In this document: positions 17,093 through 28,190 of the stretch, piece after piece
Position numbering within the stretch: the stretch's first letter is position 1
Layout: the number at the start of each line of letters is the position of its first letter
Assembly: GCA_963682175.1 (NCBI GenBank)
Contig: OY821788.1
Location: 13,782,001 to 13,846,000, forward strand
Origin: Triglochin maritima
Lineage: Eukaryota; Streptophyta; Magnoliopsida; Alismatales; Juncaginaceae
Direction of reading: 5' to 3'
DNA: 64,000 nt
Notes under the pieces: model-generated
Told to the model about the DNA's origin: nothing
The model's input: only the letters and a program-made list of their open reading frames with translations
Database searches by the model: none
Translations under genes and position numbers: made by a program

Positions 17093-19519
17093 TCAACCAT
17101 AATCAGAACTGGATTGAATGACACCATATTGGTGCATGTATCCAGTTGAATTGTTCCCCATGTTGACTTGAGGAAAAGATTCCACTCTTCTCACTTGAAT
17201 TGGTTCGCTTATTTGCTCGAGTGATGGTGGTTGAGTAAATGAATCACTCCCTTTTTTCTTACTTCCTTTTTGCTTATGTGATGATTTATTTGATTCAGAA
17301 TTCTGATAAATACGTGCTCTCATCACAACATCACTTGGGTTGCATATTAGTTCTGGCTCATTATCAATATGGAAGATATTAAATTCTGCTTTTAAGTTCC
17401 CGAAAGATAATTGCATGAGCCCATTTCGACAGTTTATTAATGCTTCCGAAGTGGCTAAAAAGGGTCTACCTAGAATTACAGGGATTTGTCGATTAGGATT
17501 TACAACAGGTTCAGTATCAAGTACGACAAAATCCACTGGATAAATGAAGTCACCAACCTTAATCAAAACGTCCTCTACTATACCTCTCGGTTTCTTAACA
17601 GAACAATCAGCGAGTTGGAGGGTTGTCCTAGAGGGTTTCAGTGGACCAAGGTTGAGTTGCTCGTAGACAGAAAATGGGAGCAAGTTAACGCTTGCACCAA
17701 GGTCTAGAAGGGCTTTATTGATAAACGTATCTCCTATTGAACATGAAATTGTGGGACACCCCGGGTCCTTATATTTTATAGGAGATGTGTTGGAAAGAAT
17801 TGAGCATATGTTTGCAGTTAAGAATGCCATCTTTGGTACATTTGTTTTTCTCTTTTTAGTGCACAAATCTTTCAAGAATTTAGCATAAGCAGGTATTTGT
17901 TGAATCACATCTAAGAGTGGAATATTCACCTTAACTTGCTTAAATACTTCCAGGATTTTCTCTATTTGTGCACTACAGTTCTTTTTGAGTCTATTGGGAA
18001 ATGGGGCTTTAGGCACATAGACTCGCTCAGGTTCAGGTTGAGCTACAGGTTCAGGTTGGGTAGGTGGATTGGGCTTTTCAATTTGGACGTCGGGTTCAAT
18101 GGTCAAGTCATATGTGGGTGCTTGATGGCTAGATTGATTAGTCATTCTAGGGTTTACCACATTATTGTCAATTTGTCTTCCGGACCGTAATGATACTACA
18201 ACATTGATTTGTTGGAACGGTCCTTCCTCATTAACCATTTGAACCGGTCTAGGGTTGTTATTTCCTGAAGGTGGTTGATAAGGTTGATATTGATTATTAG
18301 TTCTGGGGTTCACCTCAGGTTGGCTTGGAAATTGGCCCTTTTCTATTTCACCTATTATCTGTGCTAATTGGCTGACCTGTGTCTCTAGCCTTTGGAATGA
18401 TTGGTTGGTTGTTTGTATAAAAGTTGTCATTAAAGTTTCTAATTTTGTCAACCTAACCTCATGATTTCCATTGTTATTACCCCCAGATGATGTATTATTT
18501 TGGTTATATGGGGTTTGTTGTTGTCTAGGAGGTTGTCCTTGTTGGGTCCACGAAAAATTGGGATGATTACGCCAACCTGGGTTATAGGTCGATGCGTAAG
18601 GATCATTTCTAGAATTGTTGTATGTGGCATTAACATGTTCCAGGTTCACACAATCCTCCATTAAATGACCAGTCTGACCACATCTAGAGCAAGGGGTAGG
18701 GGATGCTTGTCGGGTTTGGTTTTGCAGTTCTAGACTTTCCATTCTACGCATTAGGGTAGCTAGTTTTGCCTCGGCCGCTATGTTGGAGTCTATAGCTAAG
18801 ACACCTGGTCGGGTTTGACTCGCTATTCTAGATCCAATACTCGGGTTGATGGGTGTTCTAGCATTGTCCCATTGCATACTATTTTCAGCTAAATCCTCAA
18901 GAAAAGTCCAGGCATCATTTTCATTTTTGGACATAAAGTTCCCTTGGCTCACAGATTCTAGCATAACCCTAGATGTGGGTGTCAATCCCTCATAAATAAT
19001 TTGGCATAATTGCCACTTCGGAATTCCGTGGTGAGGGCATTGGGTCAAGACACTTTTAAATCTTTCAAGATAGGAATAGAACGGCTCGCTCTCAGACTGA
19101 ACGAATGCAACAATTTCATTCCTAATCTTCATAGTCTTATGGTTGGGGAAATATTTTTTTAGAAACACTTGAACAAACTCAGCCCAACTCCTAATAGATC
19201 TTTCGGCTAGACTATATAGCCATTTCTTAGCGTCGTCCTTCAGTGCTAGAGGCACGAATTTCAGACGCACTGTCTCCTCAGGGATATGCTGGTATTGCAT
19301 AAGAGAGCAGATTTCTTCAAATTCTCTAAGGAAGAGATATGGGTCTTCCCTAGAGGTGAACTTAGGCAACATACTCATGTATTGTGCCTTAAGTTCGAAG
19401 TCGCGACCCGGGATGGTGGGCATAACGATGCACGATGGCTGAGCAGCCATCGTTGGGTAGCATCGATCCCTCAAAGTTATAGGTTGCGCAACATGCGGGT
19501 CCACTACGTTCTCACCCAT
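17093..19519 (-). CDS. Gag-protease polyprotein of element A
   Basis: An intact frame encodes the structural Gag and an aspartic protease that would mature it. The first in-frame ATG is at 19519 (MGENVVDPHV), giving 808 residues; the open frame extends 46 codons further upstream without an ATG. Numbered from that ATG, the retrotrans_gag capsid region is at about 45-215 (LKDDAKKWLYSL, FLKKYFPNHKT), the zinc knuckle CSRCGQTGHLMEDC at about 277-290, a Gln/Asn-rich linker follows, and protease begins near 600 with DLGASVNLLPFSVYEQL (Asp at about 606) and ILGRPFLAT near 682. The DLGA form of the active site is usual in Athila/Tat-like plant gypsy elements (family knowledge). The C-terminus is Lys/Ser-rich and ends before any RT. 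Expression would be from the 5' LTR. Confidence 0.9.
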   Translation of the reverse strand: MGENVVDPHVAQPITLRDRCYPTMAAQPSCIVMPTIPGRDFELKAQYMSMLPKFTSREDPYLFLREFEEICSLMQYQHIPEETVRLKFVPLALKDDAKKWLYSLAERSIRSWAEFVQVFLKKYFPNHKTMKIRNEIVAFVQSESEPFYSYLERFKSVLTQCPHHGIPKWQLCQIIYEGLTPTSRVMLESVSQGNFMSKNENDAWTFLEDLAENSMQWDNARTPINPSIGSRIASQTRPGVLAIDSNIAAEAKLATLMRRMESLELQNQTRQASPTPCSRCGQTGHLMEDCVNLEHVNATYNNSRNDPYASTYNPGWRNHPNFSWTQQGQPPRQQQTPYNQNNTSSGGNNNGNHEVRLTKLETLMTTFIQTTNQSFQRLETQVSQLAQIIGEIEKGQFPSQPEVNPRTNNQYQPYQPPSGNNNPRPVQMVNEEGPFQQINVVVSLRSGRQIDNNVVNPRMTNQSSHQAPTYDLTIEPDVQIEKPNPPTQPEPVAQPEPERVYVPKAPFPNRLKKNCSAQIEKILEVFKQVKVNIPLLDVIQQIPAYAKFLKDLCTKKRKTNVPKMAFLTANICSILSNTSPIKYKDPGCPTISCSIGDTFINKALLDLGASVNLLPFSVYEQLNLGPLKPSRTTLQLADCSVKKPRGIVEDVLIKVGDFIYPVDFVVLDTEPVVNPNRQIPVILGRPFLATSEALINCRNGLMQLSFGNLKAEFNIFHIDNEPELICNPSDVVMRARIYQNSESNKSSHKQKGSKKKGSDSFTQPPSLEQISEPIQVRRVESFPQVNMGNNSTGYMHQYGVIQSSSDYG

Positions 19520-20921
19520 TAGATCCGAGTGAGGTGGTGCAACAGGTGGGTTGGGGTTAAGTTCCAGACTGGAATCTAGATGAACTCGTGAGAGTCGATT
19601 ACTCAAGTCCCGAATCCAAATCTGAGTGCACCGGGTTGAATCAATTTTTGAATTCAAATTCGAAATTTAAATTCCAAATTTAATTTCAAGAATTAATTAC
19701 TCTTTTTTTTCGTTTTTTTTTCTTTTATTTTTATTTTTATTTTTTTTTTTTGAAATTTTTTTTTTTTTTTTTTTTTTTAAAGGAAACAAACAAAAGAAAG
19801 GTAAGGATGAGAAGGGAAAGAAGACTCAGACGAGAAGGGAAACTTAACTCTAAAGGATAAAAATTAGGGTTGGTCAGAAATTTCCTAAACAAGCACGGTC
19901 AAAACAATCCTACACCTAGTGTCACTTAGATCTAGACGTCTCCTAACTGGTTGAGTCGAATTGATTCGCTTGATTCACCTCCCTCACCAATCAAACCAAG
20001 TTGGTCAGTTAGTGTATAGCTAGTGGGGGCGCTTCCGACAGAGTCGGTGCCAATTAGACAACCACGTCGCTTGGAAGACTTTCGTCGACACAAAAACACT
20101 TTCTAGACACCAAATTGAGTTCAATTAGCTTCAGGTCATAGCAAGTCAAACCAATCTCCTCCTTAATTGAGTCCGAGTCCTTAGGGGCCAATGTCTAATT
20201 GATTTTAAATTTTAGGCTTAGGCGACACTTCAGGATTGTGGTTTGTGGGCTACGGGAGGGTGATGAAATCCCCACCGTATCTTTTCCTACGGAGTTGCCC
20301 TTAAGATAGTTTAACTTAAATCTAGCAAAGATAGTCAAACAATGGTCCTTTTAATGGGGGCAATTGCAAGGTTGTATGCAGCTAAATTATATGCTCTAAT
20401 GCAATCGATAAAAACCTCGATACGTACCTTGCCTCCAGCAATCTTCAACAAGTATTAATTTGCAAGAATTTAGCAATAATAATGCAAGCAAAACATTATA
20501 TGATGCATGCACTAAGGTCTTTCTAATTTTGCCAATTTTAGGTCAGAGTTGAATTATTGCCAATTATGGAATTGTAACCCTAACACGTGCAATTCTACGA
20601 AAGGAAACTTTTCAACTATTCAGATTTTATGAGAAGGGCAAGAAACGTTACCTCCGCAATGCTCAGTCGGGTTCGCCGCCCGCTCTCGGAGATTCCAGTA
20701 GCTCAATGCGACCACCCAGAGATGCCGACGATGCCCCAGAAATTTGAAGACCAGAGCCCTCGCTTGTGCGGCGATTCCGCCGCCCAAGTGTCTCAGAACG
20801 CTCCCGGATTTTGCCACGCGCTCTGTTGTCTCCTGAAACGCAAATCCAAATAGTTAGATCGCGCACACGATAAACAGAAAAAAAAATCGAAAATACAAAA
20901 ACAAATGAAATCTTCGTCGCC
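19520..20921 (-). other. element A untranslated leader
   Basis: About 1.4 kb lies between the PBS and the gag ATG. It holds the palindrome GCGGCGATTCCGCCGC (20768-20783), the conserved block whose complement is GGGTGATGAAATCCCCACC (20258-20276), and an A-rich tract in front of gag. Confidence 0.75.
19701..19778 (-). repeat. A-rich tract upstream of gag (poly-T on +)
   Basis: About 78 bases are almost pure T on the + strand, so A on the coding strand, starting about 180 bp before the gag ATG. Shorter A-rich tracts occupy the same place in the leaders near 43327-43348, 56525-56545 and 62737-62765. Confidence 0.85.
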
Positions 20922-20939
20922 TCCCCGGCAACGGCGCCA
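20922..20939 (-). other. primer-binding site of element A (tRNA-Asp)
   Basis: On the - strand TGGCGCCGTTGCCGGGGA is a perfect match to the 3' end of plant tRNA-Asp, lying a few bases inside the 5' LTR. Confidence 0.9.
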
Positions 20940-20945
20940 AAAACT

Positions 20946-22182
20946 TGATGAGAATTAAATTTATACCGCAAGTGCACGGTGTCAATGAAGACGTGGCAAA
21001 TACGGGTCGAACACAAGGAGGGAGAGATTTCGTAGTTGATGTTATTTTCGATTAAGAGGAAGAAGGGAGAAGAAATAAGTTGGGTTTTTGGTATTTTTGA
21101 TTTAATTATCTAAAGTACGAAACAAAAGCAATTAGAACTAAAAACCAAGAATAAAGATGGAGAATTCCGTCGGGTGGAGGTCTAGACTTAGGTTTAGATT
21201 GGAGAATGGAGAAACTTGAAATAAATCATGTTAGTTATGAAGCATTACAAGATAAATGATTTAACATAAACTCAAGTAATCAAAATATACTAATCACGAA
21301 CTTAAAACAATAACATGCATTCATCTTCTCTACCCCTAATTCCATCACCTCCACCCTTTGGAAAGAGTTAGAAACTCATGGAGGGAGGAAGAAGAAGGGA
21401 TCCTAGAGACATTAAGAAAAGAAAATTAAAACAAAACAAAATAAAACAGAATTTTATTACTAAAAAGAAGATTACAAGACAAAGACTAAAAATAAAAACC
21501 TAAGACTAAGGACCAAGGACCCTTCTAACATCGTTCTCGGGTCTATTTATAGTTGTTACAAGAGACCTAAGTATAGAATTGGAGAGTACACGTGTCCAGA
21601 CACGACTAGTCAAAATTGGAGCACACGGATCGACTAGGGGGCGGCGTTTCCGCCGCATGATGCATGTAATGTGCGGCGATTTCGCCGCATGATCTCCTCA
21701 GATTTAATCCGAATTTTGGTTGAATGTTTATGGTATGATTTGATCATCCTTTACGCGTCTGGATTGATTCTTTCCATTCTTTTGAACTCCGGATTAATTC
21801 TTTCACATATTTGGAGATATACATTGATTTTTCTATATATTTTCTCCAAGAGAATAAAAGCTACTCGTGATTTGCACTTAGGTCCTTGACTTTTTTGCAG
21901 TTAAGTCCCCGGCTACTTTTGTGCTTAAGTCCTTGTTCTTTTTGCAATTAGGACTTGAATGCTTTTATGCTTGGATACATTTCCATTCGTAACCCGATAA
22001 TCTTGAACTTGGTCTTTATGATAGAAATGAGTCTTTTGCACGCGTTTATGCTCGGGATGTGGGTAATTTGCATCCAGGTCCCTGTATTCTGTAAATACGA
22101 CTAAACACATACCTTAGTAGCATTTATTGATGTAAAAGTAATCTAAATGAAAGACATATGATGCAATGTATGCAATGCATCA
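20946..22182 (-). repeat. 5' LTR of element A
   Basis: 1237 bp, matching the 3' LTR except for four single-base differences: near 21146 (C/A), 21746 (A/C), 21792 (G/A) and 21884 (C/A). The TATA box is near 21541-21551. The right flank is the TSD CCGAC. Confidence 0.95.
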
Positions 22183-24208
22183 CCGACTCATAAAGAAGCT
22201 GGGCCATAGTATTCTCAATTGGAATCAAATCCTCCACCAAGTGATCGTGAATTGAAACCCCAAGTCCCTCAGACTGACTAGGAGTTTGACTTTGAAAGAT
22301 TGTACTTTGAATTTGTGGATGTGGTGGTGGTTCGATTTCAGAAGATAAATCCTCATGTTGACAAGAAAGGTTACCCTCCTCACGTTCATGGAATTGTTGT
22401 GTCATTTGACTCACTTGCGTTTCCATATTTTGCAAGGAATTCAAGTTGGACTTCAATAAAGTTTGAGTGGTTTCCATGAACATTTGGAGGGTTTGTTTTA
22501 ATGAATCAAATTTGGGGTCAACAGTGAGGTCCAAGTCAGAGCTTGGGAAATTTTGGGGTTGGGTGTTGATGAGCTGAGAATGAGTCCAATGATTTGAAGT
22601 GGGGTGTTGGTAGAATTCTGGGTATTCGGGAGGAGGATACGGGGGTGAAAATGAGGTATAAGAATTTGGATAAGAATTGTCTCCCCATGAATCCATCACT
22701 CTCGGGTTGTACGCGGATGTGTAGTGGTCACATTGAGCATTTTGGGAAAATGTATGCTCATACTCAGTCTCAGGGGGAACATAAGGACATTCCCCGATAA
22801 CATGACCACTCAACCCACAACAGTCGCACGGTACGGCTACTGGAGCCACCGGTGCACTCATGTCGTCTGCCATACGCATGAAAGAGGCCAAAGTTTGTTG
22901 TAATGTCTCAGTTTGTTAATCAGCATATGATCCGACAAAACTAGATTGTGGTCTAGCAGTCGGTGCCTCGCTCATGTTACCCCTATATGAAGATTGCTCA
23001 GTCACACAATGAAGATTATCCCAACCATACGGGGTCTTCGTCTGAGCCATCCCCGGTTGCATGGGTCCGGAATACCAGGACGAATTATCCTGGTCCGAAC
23101 AATCGTATGGATGGTCGCCTATGTAACCATCCATCTTCACAAAAACTCTAGAGTCGACCACTCTCACCACCACGAGGCTAAACTCGTAAAAAGTGCTCGA
23201 CTCGACCCTAAAATGCTACCAGAGAGTGTAAAGGGGAGGAGACTATAACGTAGAAGAAGGTGAGAAGAAGATGACTCAGAGGAGAAGGGAAGAATCCCTA
23301 AAGCTAGCGTGGGTAACAGGATCAGGTAGAAGCCTAACTACCAAGCACGACTCAAACAATGTAAGGCAATGGGTCCTTAGGCTAGACGACGCCTAACTTC
23401 GAGGTCACTAGCCTCGACACGCCTCACCTCCCTACTACGAGGACCACAATGCCCAGCAAGTGATACCAGATCCGGAGATCCAGTACCTCCTACTATCGAC
23501 AAGGTAGGCAATGCCGATCAGGCCATGGCGGTCTCAACTAGATTACTCTCATAGTGCGTCCGAAATCCTAGGGCCAAAGTCTACTTGCTTTTAGTTAAGG
23601 CTTGATTAAGAGTGATTTTTGGGGCCAAGGAAAAGGTGATGAAATCCCCCACCTTATCTTTTATGGGACAACCCCTCCTTAGTAGCGTTTTGATCCTAGA
23701 TCTAGCAATCAATCGCTCCAATCAAAAGCTCAACTCACCCTTGTCCCGATGCACCATACTAACTAATGCATGATCGAAACAAGCATGAATGTGATATTTG
23801 GGTGCACGTACCTCACGCCAGCAATCAACAACAAAATGTAAAGCAAAGAAAAGACAAATGCATGAAAGGTCTACGAATGATGCATGACCTAGATGGCAAG
23901 AAGTCTAATCTTTTGCTTTGAGTTTTATGGTCCAAGTTGATTAAAGGGGATTGCAATTAAATCTGGGAGCAAACTAGAAATCACAACATACAAAATCGTG
24001 CTCCCAGATAACTATAGTGAATAACAAAACAACCAGAACAAAATTGAGACAAATTGAGGCTCACCAGGCCGCCAATTGGCGGTCCCGAACCGCTGATTGG
24101 CGGTCTGGTTTGGGTCTTTTGCTCTCAAATTCCTATAGTAGCTTCCCCTTGATCTTCAGAATGCCTGAAACACACAAAAACTAAACACAAAAAATTAAAA
24201 ACACTCGA
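22183..24208 (-). mobile_element. family B copy B2, 5' part
   Basis: Continuation of B2 beyond element A: the N-terminal half of its Zn-knuckle gene, then a leader nearly identical to that of B1, including palindromes at 24064-24104 and the conserved leader block at 23632-23658. The match to B1 stops at about 24208, some 25 bases before the PBS would begin, where an unrelated LTR sequence starts. Its 5' LTR is therefore lost. Confidence 0.85.
22188..23134 (-). pseudogene. family B Zn-knuckle protein, N-terminal part (B2)
   Basis: This reads GYIGDHPYDC, then the intact knuckle CDCCGLSGHVIGEC near 22790-22830, a Pro/Tyr-rich stretch, SLKQTLQMFMETTQTLL and METQVSQMTQQFHEREEGN. The last block aligns with METQVSQ... 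sequence after the knuckle in element A's Gag. A single in-frame stop is at 22916. The gene is cut at the TSD of element A; its C-terminal part is at 14232-14717. Confidence 0.7.
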
Positions 24209-24995
24209 AAGGAAAACAAATCAAGACATGTAATCAAGCTCTTTTGAAGAAATATATTTTGTATTTCTTTGAGTCTTTAGGAACTTGTGTATTTTGAGCA
24301 TACTTGAGCTAAAATCAACTTAAACACACACTAGGTTCCTCATAGAAGTCACACACGAAATTTCACATTATTTGGTCTTCAATAGATCACCCTAACTTAG
24401 ATCGGAAAACACTAAACTTGAACCCTAACTGTCTGCCCACATTCGGTCGACCGCAACATGTCGTTCGGTCGACCGGATGATCAAGTATTCTGTTTTGTGT
24501 TTCCCTGTCTAGTTTCGGTCGACCGCACCTTCTCTTTCGGTCGACCATTTGAACTTAATTTTCCGACCGTTATTCTTGTCGTATATACCCAACGGTCGTA
24601 TTCGTATTAAACCAAAAATACCCCAAACACATTTCATGTATCGGTCGACCGAGGACCAAGACCGTTCGACCGTTTGTTCATCTCTTGACAAACCCAAATC
24701 TCCTGGACAAAAACGGTCGACCCCTAGACGAGGGATACATCGACCAGAGTCTTGATGTCTATCTTACTTCTGCATATGGTTATTGTATTTCCTTTGAGAC
24801 TCGGATATTGTTGTTGCACTTTTAATATATGGATAATTTATTACTTTAGTTATTCTGGTAAGTTGTCTATCTTTGTATGTCCTTTATGTCTTGTTGGTTC
24901 GTCTTTTGTAACTCCTTCGGTCGTCGTGGAGGTCTATGATTGCGACACTTGTAGTTTTTCCCAGTGTGCGTACCCACGGGATCGGGGGCGTTACA
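24209..24995 (-). repeat. LTR fragment, chromovirus (Tekay/Del)-like, with CGGTCGACCG array
   Basis: On the - strand it begins TGTAACGCCCCCGATCCCG at 24995, the type of LTR start seen in Tekay/Del chromoviruses (recalled, not searched). The inner edge at 24209 is abrupt. Between 24450 and 24745 lie about seven copies of CGGTCGACCG or close variants, so part of this interval could belong to a different LTR. No coding sequence was found. Confidence 0.45.
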
Positions 24996-26863
24996 CATAT
25001 CATACATTGCATTCATGTTATATATCTTTTATTTTACCCCATATTTGTGCTACTCGAGTGTTTGTTTGATGTGTTTCAGGATTTAGATAATAAAGAAGAG
25101 GAAAGAAGAGAAAATGACATAAATGAAGAAGAATAAACTTATTTTGAAGGTTTTTGGACATGTTCTCAACCCTGCGTGCAAAACACCGAACTTAACCCGT
25201 CGGATAAGGTAGAGACTGATCGGGGCCATTTCGATCCGCAAGTGGTGGAGTTTGATCCGCCATTGTCAGATCATTTTGCTCCATTTCAGCCACAATTTTG
25301 CCATGGGTCGGGTTGTCGGGTCAGAGAAATATGCAACATCCAGATCTAAGTTACAACCTTCCGATTATGCCATATCCATCCAAACCCTCTAATAATCTAT
25401 AAATAGACTTGTAATGCATCCTTTCTTCTTTTTCTTCCTTCCTCTCCTCATTAGGTTAGTTTCATTTCTTGTTTAGTGGAGTAGGTTTTATTTCTTGTTT
25501 ATTAAAGTAGGTTTTAGTTTCTTGCTTAGTAGTGTAGTGGAGGAGAAGAGGAAAAAACTTTGTAAACTTCATTTCTTAATCAAGTTTTAGTTTCATGTTC
25601 TTTATGTTCTTGTCTTTCATTTGATGTAATTTTATGTAATTTGAGTCTTCTTTCCTATGTTTTGTTTTTATGTTGTTGTATCTTTGAGTAATATGTTGAT
25701 TAAAGAGCGGAGAAGAAGGTGATGTGATTATGTGATGTATTAACTATGTGTGTTAATCCTACCCTTTGAACCTCACATGAGTTCCATAACCAAATAATGT
25801 GATTTTCACTCTTATCTTGGATGTGCTAATGCTTTTGAGTAATGCTTAGCACATGCTTAGATTAGTGAGCATGTTTCATGGCGAATGATGAGGTGAGGAT
25901 AAGGATGAAGTGGATAAGAAGGAAACATGACATGTGCATGCAACTGCTCATGTTGTCCTCATTCTAATTAATGTCTTTGTATGTTTTAATGATTGTGTCA
26001 AATCTTAATTGATGTGAATACATAGTGAGGGGTTTGGCCATTTTACATGTTCTCATATTAGCCTCATATAATTTATTGTCTTGTATGTTTTAATAATAAT
26101 ATTTCATCTTATTTCATGTGGAGACAAAGTTGGATTTGGTTTTTATAGATTTCATGTATTACATCTTGTGATGAGCACCAATGAACACACACACGTACAC
26201 ATATTTTCATTTCCACATTCTTTCTCTAACCCGTAAGGGGTTTATTTTATCGTTTTTTTCTTCTGATTTCATACGAATTGTAGTGTAATTCCGTCCTCAT
26301 CTCTCTCTCTTCTTTTCCCCTCGAGTATGGTGAATTCCGACTCGTACGCACTCCCTGTGGACTCCACCAGTACTTACCATTGCTTCATCGCGCTCCCTGG
26401 TGGATTTTCCGACCCTCATTTCTCTCTCTTCTTTAATTGTGATGCATGTAGTGTTTGTTTCTTATTATAATACTAGATAGCTATGTTTTGATGCTTCAAA
26501 GTCCATGATTGTTCTTCATGCATGCTCTACTAGATGGTGATTTAGGATAATGTTCTCATTCCTATTTGTTATCATGATTTAATTTAATGATTAGTTCTTA
26601 ATTCAAAACTGCAACAATATACTTATCCGTACGAGATCGATCTCTACCCCTAGGGATTTTAATTCTGAATTTATATATACTTTAACTAAATTACATTAAT
26701 TAGTTTAATTTTTGCATTCAGAGAATAACTAGTTTAGGAACCAACCAACTCATTTTTTCCCGTACGAGTAGGAGTGAATTAAATTACATTCTCCCTGTGG
26801 ATCGATCTGTATTTGCCACTACTATAAACGCAGTCGTGCACTTGCGGTAACAATATTAAAACA
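24996..26863 (+). repeat. 5' LTR of a + strand Ty3/gypsy element
   Basis: It ends TTGCGGTAACAATATTAAAACA immediately before a degenerate tRNA-Asp PBS. The U5 end holds CTCCCTGTGGATCGATCTGT, ATTTGCCACTACT and TGCACTTGCGGT, the + strand form of the block seen in all gypsy LTRs here. A TATA box (CTATAAATAGAC) is near 25399. Its first bases appear to be missing at the junction with the previous LTR. Confidence 0.7.
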
Positions 26864-26869
26864 AGTTTT

Positions 26870-26887
26870 TGGCATTGTTGCCAAGGA
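26870..26887 (+). other. primer-binding site, degenerate tRNA-Asp type
   Basis: TGGCATTGTTGCCAAGGA differs from the tRNA-Asp-complementary PBS at three positions, in the expected place just inside the LTR. Confidence 0.7.
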
Positions 26888-27556
26888 GAATTGTCCTAAT
26901 TTATTCACTCTTGCCATTTTGACGGGAATTTCTGATAGTTTTGTGTTGTTAGTTACATTTTCAGGAATTAGTGGTCAAACAAGAGCCCCGGGATGAAGTT
27001 GCACGTGAAAGGAAATAATGTGTCTTGTTGTTTCATTCGAAATACATGATCGATTCTAACAAAGGATACATATTGTAGGGTTTTTAAGCAACCAATGGTC
27101 GACCGCTCCTCCGATAGGGTTGACCAAAATCTGCTGCAAGATATAAACCTAATGTAAAATCTAATCAATTGGTTGACCATTCCCTTATTTGGTTAACCGA
27201 TTATATACATATTATTTTTCATTTTTTGCTTCCAATTATTCAACGAGTAGAATATTAAATTCTTTTAAATTTACTCCTTAATATTTGTCGTAGGTTGGAA
27301 ATTGTTATTTGTCTCCTCCTTAATACAACTTGCATTTCAAACCTGTAAATAAAAAATAATGATTGTTTGCTAGTTCGTGTAACATATCTTGGACTGCATC
27401 CATATTTCTTTTAATTTTTTTATTTTCCTTATTGTTGAGAGTTAGAGTCAGGTACGTTTTTTATCACTCATCACACTTTAGAGCATTCATAATAACATAT
27501 GTTAATTTTAATTAAACCTAATTGTGTGTGCGTCTGAGTCAACTGAGACCACATGT
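26888..27556 (+). other. leader of the + strand gypsy element
   Basis: Non-coding leader. Around 27095-27200 it holds GGTCGACCG, GGTTGACC and GGTTAACC dyads that look like decayed forms of the CGGTCGACCG motif seen in LTRs elsewhere in the window. Confidence 0.55.
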
Positions 27557-28190
27557 ATGCAAGTTTGGACTCGTTCAAGCGGTAGACTCGAGCGCATAGT
27601 GATGGATCCTACAAGACACTTGGATCCTCCACGCATTTCTAAAGAGCATGCGGAGGGGGATCTGTTGGTTTTAACGCAAGTCAAGATCGTTCACTTGACC
27701 AGGGCAACCCAGTTGATGGTCCCCCTGAATGATAGACCTATTTCTCTTTGGGACCAAAAACATCCTGTACGTTCGGCCCGACCTAGTTGCATAGTTCCCC
27801 TGCCTGCCCGAGGGAACAATTTTGAGCTAGACCACCGAGCCTTTTGAGCTATCAAAACACTAAACATAGATCTTCATCTAGCTAGTGCTCAGCAAAAACT
27901 TTCTATCTGCGAGTTAGAAGAGTTGAGGCATGAGACGTATGAAAACTCAAAGTTTGACAAAGCTCCCTCCAAAGTGTTTCATGACCGTGCGATAGTACCA
28001 AATCCATTCACTAAAGTGGTCCTCCTCTACAATTTGCGCCTCCACCTTTTCTGGGTAAGCTTCAGAGTAGATGGAGAGGACCATACATTGTGCATACTGT
28101 GTTCCCTCATGGAGTTGTCTTTATTTTTGATCCCCGAAGGGGGACATATTTAAGGCAAATAGTCAGCACCTGAAACCCGATTTGGAAGGG
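27557..28190 (+). pseudogene. gag N-terminus joined to integrase C-terminus
   Basis: The ATG at 27557 opens MQVWTRSSGRLERI and continues to ARPSCIVPLPARGNNFELD, the N-terminal part of Gag as in the other gypsy elements here. A stop follows at 27845. Without a gap the sequence becomes ELEELRHETYENSKFDKAPS, and in another frame GKLQSRWRGPYIVHTVFPHG, which is the C-terminal end of gypsy integrase. The capsid, protease, RT, RNase H and most of integrase are therefore deleted. Confidence 0.75.

Larger units (their letters stand above)
14718..22182 (-). mobile_element. complete, young non-autonomous Ty3/gypsy element A (gag-pro only)
   Basis: It has two 1237-bp LTRs (14718-15954 and 20946-22182), a perfect 5-bp target duplication CCGAC (14713-14717 and 22183-22187), a tRNA-Asp PBS, a terminal PPT and one long uninterrupted Gag-protease frame. 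By eye the LTRs differ at only four positions (about 0.3%) with no indels, so insertion was recent. There is no RT, RNase H or integrase. It is inserted in the family B copy B2, in the same orientation. Confidence 0.95.
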
